Source: Spirochaetota bacterium
GTDB lineage: Bacteria > Spirochaetota > Spirochaetia > Treponematales > UBA12059
Length of the DNA stretch: 5,421 nucleotides
Assembly (NCBI GenBank): GCA_029565815.1
Contig: JAKQNL010000109.1
Coordinates: 1 to 5,421 of the forward strand
Direction: 5' to 3'
A model generated the notes under the pieces. That model was given only the letters and a program-made list of their open reading frames with translations, ran no database searches and was not told the DNA's origin. Shown one piece after another: positions 1-5,421 of this stretch. Both the position numbers and the translations under genes were made by a program. Position 1 is the stretch's first letter. Each line of letters opens with the position of its first letter.

Positions 1-1813
1 ATTCGTCAATGCCGTCTACGCCCAACACCTGGTCCATACGGTTTTGATCATAGGCGCCTACTGCACAGGTGCCCAGCTCTAAGGCTTCGCACGCCATGTA
101 CAGCGCCTGGCATGCGTGTCCGGCATCCAGGGCTATAAGCTTTGCAGAAGCGCTGGTATAGCGCCACTCGGTGCGGTATGGAATGGCGGTCCAGCAGAAG
201 AGGGCCGCGCAGTTCCACAGCTGACCCAAGGTGGCTTCTGCAAACTCGGCATCGAGCGACAGTTCCTGATCTGAGCCGATAGGGGATGCTGCACGCAAAA
301 GCGCAAGCCGATTCTGCTCTGCTTGGTACCGGTACAGGCCGGGAGCCAGCGAAGCGACATTGCGCGCGTACACAAGCGTATCCAATGGATGGCGGCAACC
401 TGCCGACGGAACGGTACGGAAAGCGTACTTAGCCTTTGCTTCTCGCACGCCGGCGCATGACCACAATAAATACGATAGCTCGGTAAGGTTAATGGAAGCG
501 CTGCTGTATGCTCGGCGGCTTTTGCGCTGTCGTACGCACTGTGCTATGGTTTTATTACCAAGTTGTAGCGAAAGCGTATCGGGTAGCTCGATGGTGGCAG
601 TACCTTTTAGAACGGGCTGGGTAAACGGCGGGCTCGGGTAGCCAAGGCTCTGGTCGCTTACCCGGCTGTCTACGCAATTCCAGTCAGCTTTGAGCCATAG
701 ACGTTTTTCCAACAGTTCCGCGTGCAAAGCTTCTGTTTCAGCTTCGCTTCTGGCTGGGCCTTTGGATTGCCTGGCTTTCAATGCTTGGGCAAGTTTTTGC
801 AAAAACGAGTCCACGTCTTCTTCGGTGGTATCCCAGCTGGCCATCCACCGGACCAAGCCGCCTTCCCAGTCATAAAAAAACGCGTTTGCTTTGAGTTCGT
901 CGGCTACCGAAGCATTGACGCGGACAAACAGGCCGTTTGCCTGAACCGGATACTGTATGGATAGGCCCAGTTTGCGCGCTCCATCGGCCAGTCGGGCGGC
1001 CATGGCGTTTGCATGCATGGCGTTTGACAGCCACAAATCGTTATGAAGGTATTCCAGAAACTGAGCTGCAATGTAGCGCATCTTGCTAGCAAGCTGTAAG
1101 CGGGTTTTTCGCAGGCGCGCGGTGTCGCCCAGCTTTTCCAGTATAGCTGGCATGAACACCACCGCTTCGCCGAACATAAGGCCGTTTTTGGTTCCGCCAA
1201 AACACACCACGTCGGCGTCTCCTGCGGCTTCGGCCGGACTGCATCCAAGAGCAGCCGCCGCGTTTGCTAAGCGCGCTCCGTCGATATGAACGCTCATACC
1301 CAGGCGATGGGCCGTTCCGCACAGTTGAGACAATTCCGAATGGCTGTACACGGTGCCCAGTTCGGTTGGCTGGCTCAGCGACAGCACGGTAGGCTTTGCC
1401 TTGTGCATGTCGCTCCATTCATGCACCGCATGTGCGAGCGCGCGCGCACTCAGCTTGCCGTCGGTGGATGGAAGCGGAACAATTTGAGCACCGGTTACCG
1501 CAGTTGGGGCTCCGGTTTCGTCCACCATGATATGGGCGCAGTCCGAGCAGAAAATGGCATCTCCATGCCCTGCAAGGCAGCCAAGCGCGTACACATTCGC
1601 GCCGGTTCCGTTAAGCACAAAGCGCACCAAAGGTTCTGCATCCTGGTGGGGCGTGCGGAACAGGGCTGCCACGGCAGCTTCGGCTTTCTGTGTTACTGGA
1701 TCATCACCGTAGCCGACCGCGTGGCCGCTGTTTGCGCGGGCTAGGGCTTCCATGATCAAAGGATGTGTCGATGCGTTGTTGTCGCTGGCAAACCATCGTT
1801 GTTGTGCAGTCAT
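1..1813 (-). CDS. Threonine aldolase / SagB-type nitroreductase fusion (3' end outside window)
   Basis: One uninterrupted frame of 604 codons runs from ATG 1813 off the left edge. Residues 1-346 are a complete low-specificity L-threonine aldolase (beta-eliminating lyase family, PLP fold type I, which cleaves L-threonine or allo-threonine to glycine and acetaldehyde). Seen are GYGDDP (34-39), the PLP-stacking His94 followed by DETGAPT, HIDGAR with Asp178 and Arg181, and the PLP lysine Lys209 in FGGTKNG. Residues 347-401 are a charged, partly helical linker. Residues 402-604 are a SagB/ThcOx-type FMN nitroreductase domain: FMN-binding KSRRAY (431-436), RTVPSAG and HPLD (466-478), LAPGLYRY (489-496), WRY (550-552), and LDAGHACQALYMACEALELGT (562-582, FMN and dimer helix). 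Probably only about 20-25 C-terminal residues are missing. The start is supported by AGGGAG six bases upstream and by the aldolase N-terminus. No signal peptide or membrane segment is seen, so it should be cytosolic. Domain identities are secure; the joint reaction is unknown. Confidence 0.9.
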   Translation of the reverse strand, partial: MTAQQRWFASDNNASTHPLIMEALARANSGHAVGYGDDPVTQKAEAAVAALFRTPHQDAEPLVRFVLNGTGANVYALGCLAGHGDAIFCSDCAHIMVDETGAPTAVTGAQIVPLPSTDGKLSARALAHAVHEWSDMHKAKPTVLSLSQPTELGTVYSHSELSQLCGTAHRLGMSVHIDGARLANAAAALGCSPAEAAGDADVVCFGGTKNGLMFGEAVVFMPAILEKLGDTARLRKTRLQLASKMRYIAAQFLEYLHNDLWLSNAMHANAMAARLADGARKLGLSIQYPVQANGLFVRVNASVADELKANAFFYDWEGGLVRWMASWDTTEEDVDSFLQKLAQALKARQSKGPARSEAETEALHAELLEKRLWLKADWNCVDSRVSDQSLGYPSPPFTQPVLKGTATIELPDTLSLQLGNKTIAQCVRQRKSRRAYSSASINLTELSYLLWSCAGVREAKAKYAFRTVPSAGCRHPLDTLVYARNVASLAPGLYRYQAEQNRLALLRAASPIGSDQELSLDAEFAEATLGQLWNCAALFCWTAIPYRTEWRYTSASAKLIALDAGHACQALYMACEALELGTCAVGAYDQNRMDQVLGVDGIDE

Positions 1814-1819
1814 GGCCCT

Positions 1820-1825
1820 CTCCCT
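1820..1825 (-). promoter_or_regulatory. Ribosome binding site of the aldolase-nitroreductase gene
   Basis: AGGGAG on the minus strand lies six bases before ATG 1813. No ATG occurs in frame just upstream, and the encoded ASDNN N-terminus is typical of threonine aldolases, so this site fixes the start. Confidence 0.6.
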
Positions 1826-1831
1826 AATTGT

Positions 1832-1944
1832 GCCACGGAGACACGGAGAGGAGGAAAAGAGGGCGGAATGGATGTAAGCGCATACTCACTTGTCGCGCCC
1901 ATCCTACCCATTGGTTTCCTCCGTGTCCTCCGTGTCTCCGTGGC
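1832..1944. repeat. Palindromic intergenic repeat with CCACGGAGACACGGAG arms
   Basis: The left arm (1832-1848, GCCACGGAGACACGGAG) has a perfect 17-base reverse complement at 1928-1944. Both arms continue inward imperfectly into GGAGGAAA: the right arm carries one extra ACACGG-type unit, so it contains a short internal tandem. About 79 bases separate the perfect arms. The element fills most of the gap between the parvulin gene and the aldolase fusion and contains no convincing ORF. Transcribed, it could form a long hairpin that attenuates or stabilises the message between the two genes. From memory, similar CACGGAGACACGGAG intergenic repeats are dispersed in several bacterial genomes, which would fit a MITE- or REP-like element. 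Copy number cannot be judged here. Confidence 0.75.
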
Positions 1945-1956
1945 TGAGTTTTGTGG

Positions 1957-2235
1957 TCAGTCTTTCTTCCCGGTAACCTTGATGACGTGGTAGCCAAATT
2001 GTGTTTGCACCACATCGGAAATGGAGCCGACGCCAAGGTTTTTTACCGCGTACTCAAAAGGCTGAACCATGGCTCCGGGGCCAAACCAGCCTAAGTCGCC
2101 GCCGGATGACTTGGATGGGCAGCTGGAAAACTCGCGAGCAAGGGACGCAAAGTCAGCGCCTTGTTTAGCTTTGATAACCAGTTCCTGGGCACGCGCTCGG
2201 TCGCTTACCAAAATATGACTAGCTCTGTACTGCAT
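1957..2235 (-). CDS. ppiC: Stand-alone parvulin-type peptidyl-prolyl cis-trans isomerase
   Basis: This 92-residue protein is a single rotamase domain, the size of E. coli PpiC. It would catalyse cis-trans isomerisation of X-Pro bonds to help folding. Parvulin landmarks are all present: His7 in SHILV, Cys39 in SSCPS followed by GGDLGWF (45-51), Met56 and Phe60 of the proline pocket in MVQPF, and His83 in TQFGYHVIKV. There is no signal peptide or lipobox, so it should be cytosolic, unlike PrsA or SurA. AAAGGA lies six bases before ATG 2235, which supports the start. It follows the aminotransferase with a 28-base gap, so the two are probably co-transcribed. The family is certain; the natural substrates cannot be deduced. 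Confidence 0.95.
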   Translation of the reverse strand: MQYRASHILVSDRARAQELVIKAKQGADFASLAREFSSCPSKSSGGDLGWFGPGAMVQPFEYAVKNLGVGSISDVVQTQFGYHVIKVTGKKD

Positions 2236-2263
2236 AGTGTGTCCTTTCTTTGTGCCGACAGTT

Positions 2264-3628
2264 TTATATGGCCGCCATAGTTTTTTTATAGAAGCGGGCT
2301 ATGCGCTCTACCACTTCCGCCAGCTTTTTGGTCGGCGGCAGGATAGTAGTGCGGAAATGCGCTGTGCCCGGAATCTGGCCAAAGCCGGAACCCGGAACCA
2401 CGCAGATGCCTTCTTCTTCCAAGAGCTGCATGCACCACTGTGAATCGGTCATGCCTTTGGGCAGTTCCATGCGGGGGAAGGCATACATGGCTCCTGCAAC
2501 CTCGTTGCAGCGGAAGCCGGGTATCTTGTTAAGGCCGTCAGCCAAAAGCCTGGCCCGGGTTTTCAATTCGCCCAGGATGGCATCGCGCTCGCGCACGTAC
2601 TCGTCGTGGCTCGCTTCGCCTTTTTTGGGCGTGCGTACCATGCAGTACACGGCAACCTGGCCGGGAAGGCTGGAACACAGGCTTACCGATTGCATCTTCA
2701 GTATCTGGGCGGTCACGTCGGACGGCACGTTGCGTATTTCGAAGTAGCCGCCGCGGTGTCCGCACTCGCCCCAAAAGCCCTTGCTGGTTGAGTGGAAGCT
2801 GAACAGCGAAACGTCGGTATCGCCCCGGTCGTGCATCACCTTTGCAAACGAGGTGAATTTCTGGCCCTGGCGGTACACGTTTTCCTGGTACACTTCGTCG
2901 GCCAAAATGGACAGATTGTGCTTTTTGGCAAAGCCTATGATCATGGAAATATTGTCCGCGTCGATGACCGCGCCGGTTGGGTTGCCCGGGTTGATTACTA
3001 CGATGCCCTTTACCTTTACGCCAAAGCGTTTTGCCTCGGCCAGGGATTCTTCCAGCATCTGCTCGGACAAGCGCCAGTCATTCTCTTCGTCCAGGTAATA
3101 GTTGACCTGCTTGCCCTCGTACAGGGTAATGGTAGCGGAGTACAAAGGATACTGCGGGATAGGCACCATGATGCCGTCCTGGGGGCTGGAAATGAGCATG
3201 CGTAGGGCAGCCTGTACACCTTTGGACGCACCGTCGGTCAGGTAAATCGAATCGGGGTCCGCATCGATGCCGTCGCGTTCGCGGATGAACTGGGCAACAG
3301 CTTCCCGTATGCAGCGAACGCCTTTACTCTCCGAGTAGGCGCCCAGGCCGTGCTTCGAGCCTTCCAGTATGCGTTTGACGACTTCCTGCACGTCGGCGGG
3401 GAAAGCGTTCGGAGCCAGCTCCGACAGCTTTGGATATTCGGCCAGGGCCAGTATCTTGCGCACCCACGAAATGGGTTTCTGCTCCAGAGCCTGGGGGTTA
3501 CCTATATTGCAATAGATGATTTCCCGGCCGGCCTTTTCCAGTTCCTGCGCCCGCGCCACGATAGGCCCGCGTACCGCATATTCGGTTTCAAGAACCGCCT
3601 TGCCAAGATCCGCCAATGAAAGTGCCAT
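2264..3628 (-). CDS. Alanine aminotransferase, eukaryote-like (class I/II, PLP-dependent)
   Basis: At 454 residues this is a full class I/II aminotransferase. It would exchange the amino group between L-alanine plus 2-oxoglutarate and pyruvate plus glutamate in the cytosol. Its sequence is close to animal and plant alanine aminotransferases (GPT): YSESKGVRCIREAVAQFIRERDG (98-120), PIPQYPLYSAT (156-166), YYLDEENDW (177-185), VINPGNPTG (211-219, Asn216), LADEVYQENVY (242-252, Asp244 and Tyr247 at PLP), FHSTSKG with PLP lysine Lys283, GECGHRGGY (287-295), GICVVPGSGFGQ (407-418), and HFRTTILPP with carboxylate-binding Arg426. It is about 40 residues shorter than human GPT (496 aa), with no organelle presequence. 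AAAAGGAG seven bases before ATG 3628 supports the start. It heads the leftward gene set and is divergent from hflX. The assignment as alanine rather than another aminotransferase rests on this strong resemblance. Confidence 0.93.
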   Translation of the reverse strand: MALSLADLGKAVLETEYAVRGPIVARAQELEKAGREIIYCNIGNPQALEQKPISWVRKILALAEYPKLSELAPNAFPADVQEVVKRILEGSKHGLGAYSESKGVRCIREAVAQFIRERDGIDADPDSIYLTDGASKGVQAALRMLISSPQDGIMVPIPQYPLYSATITLYEGKQVNYYLDEENDWRLSEQMLEESLAEAKRFGVKVKGIVVINPGNPTGAVIDADNISMIIGFAKKHNLSILADEVYQENVYRQGQKFTSFAKVMHDRGDTDVSLFSFHSTSKGFWGECGHRGGYFEIRNVPSDVTAQILKMQSVSLCSSLPGQVAVYCMVRTPKKGEASHDEYVRERDAILGELKTRARLLADGLNKIPGFRCNEVAGAMYAFPRMELPKGMTDSQWCMQLLEEEGICVVPGSGFGQIPGTAHFRTTILPPTKKLAEVVERIARFYKKTMAAI

Positions 3629-3669
3629 GACTGTGCTCCTTTTATCCGGCCGTTGTGCCGTTGTCAGTC

Positions 3670-3699
3670 ATTCTAGCATTGTGCGACAAGAGCGGGCAA
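3670..3699 (-). promoter_or_regulatory. Probable sigma-70 promoter of the aminotransferase gene
   Basis: On the minus strand a -35 box TTGCCC (3699-3694; 4 of 6 to consensus) and a -10 box TAGAAT (3675-3670; 5 of 6) are separated by 18 bases. Transcription would start near 3663, giving a leader of about 35 bases that holds the strong AAAAGGAG site (3643-3636). It would also serve the downstream parvulin gene and possibly the aldolase fusion. Confidence 0.5.
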
Positions 3700-3734
3700 G
3701 GCGTACCAAACACGCTTCTAAACGATTTCGGCTA

Positions 3735-3764
3735 TCGACGCCGACGGGCTGTGCGGGGTAGTAT
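3735..3764 (+). promoter_or_regulatory. Weak candidate promoter of hflX
   Basis: TCGACG (3735-3740) and TAGTAT (3759-3764) each match the sigma-70 boxes at 4 of 6 positions, with an 18-base spacer. If used, transcription would begin close to the GTG at 3771, giving an almost leaderless message. No better plus-strand promoter was found between 3629 and 3770, but the match is modest and could be chance. Confidence 0.22.
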
Positions 3765-3770
3765 GACTGC

Positions 3771-5054
3771 GTGAAAGAAACAGAAGAAACCGCCAAGCGG
3801 GCGGAACAAGCCTTTTTGATCGGCGTGCGCGACCAAGAGGTCCCGGAAGCCGAAGCGGAAAGCCTTTTGCGCGAACTGGGCTCCTTGGCCTCTACTCTGG
3901 GTGCAGTGGTCGTCGGCTCTATGACCGTGCCCTTGCGTGAAAAACACGCAGCTCTCTTACTGGGTAGCGGCAAGGCCGATGAAATTTGTGCGGCGGCCAA
4001 AGCGGCTATGGCGGATTCAATCATATTCGACCGATCCCTGTCACCCGTGCAACAGCGAAACTGGGAAAGGCTCACAGGCTTGAGCGTCTATGACAGATCA
4101 GAGCTTATCATCAAGATTTTTGCCAGCCGCGCTCAGACCCGTGAAGCATCGCTGCAAGTGGAGCTTGCAAGCCTCCAGTACTCGCTACCAAGGCTTTCCC
4201 ACTCCTACGAAGATCTAAACCGACAGCGCGGCGGCCGCTACGGCACAAAAGGCGCCGGCGAGCAAAAGATCGAACTAGACCGACGGGGTATATCGGACCG
4301 CATCCGCGATATAAAAGACGAGCTGGAAATTGTTCGCAAAAGCCGGTCGACGCAAAGGAAACGCCGCGAGCGGGAAACCGTGCCGCGGGCGGCTATTGTC
4401 GGCTACACCAACGCGGGTAAGTCATCGCTCTTAAACGCCTTGTCTAAAGCGGATGTGCTGGCCGAGGACAAGCTGTTTGCGACGCTGGATCCAACCACTC
4501 GCCGCTTAAGCGGCAAGTATGGCGATCTTTTATTAACCGATACGGTAGGATTTGTCCGTAACCTGCCCCATGGCCTTATCGAGGCTTTTAAGGCAACCCT
4601 GGAAGAAGCAGCGGCTGCGGATTTGTTGATACATGTGCTCGATGCGGCAGACCCGGAATCGGAAAAGCATTGGACAACCACCAACGAGGTTTTGGCCAGC
4701 ATAGGCGCGGATGTGTCTGGCTGCGTGGTTGTGTACAACAAGGTGGACAAGCTTGAGGACAGGACGAGCCTGGCTTTTTTGGCTCGCAGACACGAACGCG
4801 TGGTGTTTACCTCAGTGAAAACCGGCGAGGGCATCCAGGAGCTGCGGGAAGCCATTGCCTTGGCCCTGGGCGGAAAGCGCGAGGAAGTAAACCTACGCAT
4901 ACCGCCGCACCGATACGACCTGGTTGCGATGCTGTATGCCCAGGGCGCCGTGATTTCCGAGGAGCACGACGGTCAGGCTTACGTTATACGATGTTCGCTT
5001 ACCGAACGCTTGCGCCCAAAGGTAGAGGAGTTCATAAGCGAGCCGCTTGGTTAA
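3771..5054 (+). CDS. hflX: GTPase HflX, ribosome-splitting factor
   Basis: At 427 residues this is the usual HflX length. Members bind the 50S subunit and split stalled or hibernating 70S ribosomes, notably under heat stress. The N-terminal HflX domain spans about 13-125 (FLIGVRD, GSGKADEI at 65-72, FDRSLSPVQQRNWE at 86-99, YDRSELIIKIFASRAQTREA at 107-126). A long charged helical section with the glycine-rich loop GGRYGTKGAGEQKIELDRR covers 154-172. The G domain covers about 205-367: G1 GYTNAGKS (211-218), switch I FATLDPTTR (236-244), G3 DTVG (257-260), G4 NKVD (323-326), G5 TSVKTGEG (347-354). A C-terminal domain ends at 427. The GTG start is forced on the left by an in-frame TAG at 3759, and the next in-frame ATG (residue 51) would cut the conserved N-terminus. 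No good Shine-Dalgarno sequence precedes it, only GGGG at 3755-3758. It is followed by a terminator, so it is probably monocistronic. Confidence 0.96.
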   Translation: MKETEETAKRAEQAFLIGVRDQEVPEAEAESLLRELGSLASTLGAVVVGSMTVPLREKHAALLLGSGKADEICAAAKAAMADSIIFDRSLSPVQQRNWERLTGLSVYDRSELIIKIFASRAQTREASLQVELASLQYSLPRLSHSYEDLNRQRGGRYGTKGAGEQKIELDRRGISDRIRDIKDELEIVRKSRSTQRKRRERETVPRAAIVGYTNAGKSSLLNALSKADVLAEDKLFATLDPTTRRLSGKYGDLLLTDTVGFVRNLPHGLIEAFKATLEEAAAADLLIHVLDAADPESEKHWTTTNEVLASIGADVSGCVVVYNKVDKLEDRTSLAFLARRHERVVFTSVKTGEGIQELREAIALALGGKREEVNLRIPPHRYDLVAMLYAQGAVISEEHDGQAYVIRCSLTERLRPKVEEFISEPLG

Positions 5055-5123
5055 GGTGCTTGGTGTTGGAAGCAGCGTAGCGCAGCCTTGTAAATTTCAA
5101 GCAGCTACCTGGCTTTAGGACAC

Positions 5124-5152
5124 CTCTAAAAACCTCAATTTTAAGAGTTTTT
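5124..5152 (+). terminator. Rho-independent terminator after hflX
   Basis: CTCTAAAA (5124-5131) pairs with TTTT-A-AGAG (5139-5147), giving eight base pairs with one bulged A and a seven-base loop, followed by TTTTT (5148-5152). It sits 70 bases after the hflX stop. The stem is AT-rich and so weak. On the minus strand an alternative short CTC/GAG stem is followed by GTTTTT, so it might also act on the convergent gene. The 5055-5123 stretch before it holds nothing else recognisable. Confidence 0.55.
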
Positions 5153-5421
5153 ATTCTTTATCCGCTTTAACGTAGTACTGCAAGAGCTGGACCATATAAT
5201 AAATCTTTTTATACAGCTCGGTAAGCGTTGGTTTCATGGGTTTTTCGAAGTGGTTTTCTACTTCTTTCCAGTTGAGCAGCACTTCGTGATGGGGCCGGCC
5301 CATGTCGTCTATCATTGACTTCATGTGGCGGCCGACGGCTATCAGGTTGATGGCTGCCTTATTGATGAGCGCAAGGGCTTTTTCGTTGATGTCGGTAAGC
5401 ATCTGGCGCAGGTATTTGACC
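5151..5421 (-). CDS. C-terminal end of an unidentified protein (5' end outside window)
   Basis: The last 90 residues of a protein that enters from the right edge and stops with TAA at 5153-5151. An internal ATG at 5402 has no ribosome binding site before it, and the frame stays open to base 5421 (residues VKYLRQ precede that Met), so it is most likely the tail of a longer gene and not an 83-residue protein. It is mainly helical and charged, with an amphipathic NEKALALINKAAINLIAVGRHMK stretch, then LLNWKEVENHF, and a final aromatic YKKIYYMVQLLQYYVK segment. No signal or membrane segment is visible in this piece. I do not recognise the family with any certainty; a spirochaete protein of unknown function (DUF5312-like) came to mind from memory only. 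It converges on hflX, 96 bases apart. Confidence 0.7.
   Translation of the reverse strand, partial: VKYLRQMLTDINEKALALINKAAINLIAVGRHMKSMIDDMGRPHHEVLLNWKEVENHFEKPMKPTLTELYKKIYYMVQLLQYYVKADKE

Noticed and set aside
48..398. Minus-strand open frames at 48-398, 133-375, 904-1248 and 1086-1418
   Set aside because: They lie in the two other minus frames under the aldolase-nitroreductase gene, whose own frame is open throughout and carries clear motifs of both families.
874..880. Run of seven A (T on the coding strand) inside the aldolase gene, a possible slippage or frameshift site
   Set aside because: The aldolase frame and its conserved sequence continue correctly on both sides, so no frameshift is needed.
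1286..1744. Plus-strand 152-codon open frame
   Set aside because: Antisense to the aldolase domain, rich in Arg, Cys and His with no family motif; a shadow of the real gene.
1..1813. RiPP (azole peptide) biosynthetic cluster suggested by the SagB-type domain
   Set aside because: No YcaO cyclodehydratase, E1-like partner, transporter or precursor peptide is visible in the window; the domain alone does not establish such a cluster.
1763..2036. Open frames crossing the inverted repeat on both strands (1763-1993 plus, 1824-2036 minus)
   Set aside because: They read through the repeat arms and into the ends of neighbouring genes, and have low-complexity, non-protein-like sequence and no ribosome binding site.
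2301..3205. Plus-strand open frames at 2301-2747, 2781-3098 and 2792-3205
   Set aside because: Antisense to the well-supported aminotransferase; no recognisable domains.
3650..3664. Short tandem CCGTTGT repeat in the aminotransferase leader
   Set aside because: Two seven-base copies only; too short to separate from chance or to call an operator.
3668..4075. Minus-strand 135-codon open frame covering the hflX start
   Set aside because: Antisense to the conserved HflX N-terminus and covering the promoter region; Ser/Ala/Arg-rich shadow with no motif.
4403..4900. Minus-strand 165-codon open frame
   Set aside because: Exactly antisense to the HflX G domain; serine-rich composition typical of a reverse reading of a GC-rich gene.

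Overview
This window is chromosomal DNA from a bacterium with a moderately GC-rich genome and tightly packed genes. It shows four identifiable proteins and the tail of a fifth. The phylum cannot be fixed from this sequence. The eukaryote-like alanine aminotransferase, the HflX type and the style of the C-terminal fragment at the right edge made me think of Spirochaetota (Treponema relatives), but this is weak and from memory. No RNA gene, CRISPR array, transposase or phage gene was seen, and no stretch over 300 bases lacks a gene.

Left part (about 1-3628, minus strand): three genes read leftward. First comes a eukaryote-like alanine aminotransferase (3628-2264) with its own good promoter and ribosome binding site. 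After a 28-base gap there is a stand-alone 92-residue parvulin prolyl isomerase (2235-1957). After another 143 bases comes a long gene that starts at 1813 and leaves the window at base 1. That last gene is open for 604 codons in one frame. It joins a full low-specificity L-threonine aldolase domain (PLP enzyme) to an almost full SagB-type flavin nitroreductase/dehydrogenase domain. The 143-base gap is mostly filled by a palindromic intergenic repeat with 17-base perfect arms (1832-1944).

Right part (3771-5421): hflX, the ribosome-splitting GTPase, reads rightward from a GTG start with no clear Shine-Dalgarno sequence. It is divergent from the aminotransferase across a 142-base promoter region. 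A hairpin plus T-run (5124-5152) ends hflX. Beyond it, on the minus strand, lies the C-terminal 90 residues of a protein that enters from the right edge.

Functionally, two of the three left-hand genes are PLP enzymes of small amino acid metabolism (alanine/pyruvate; threonine/glycine), so a loose amino acid theme is possible. The prolyl isomerase and hflX are general protein and ribosome maintenance genes. The most unusual item is the aldolase-nitroreductase fusion. No YcaO cyclodehydratase, precursor peptide or other partner is visible in the window to explain it.
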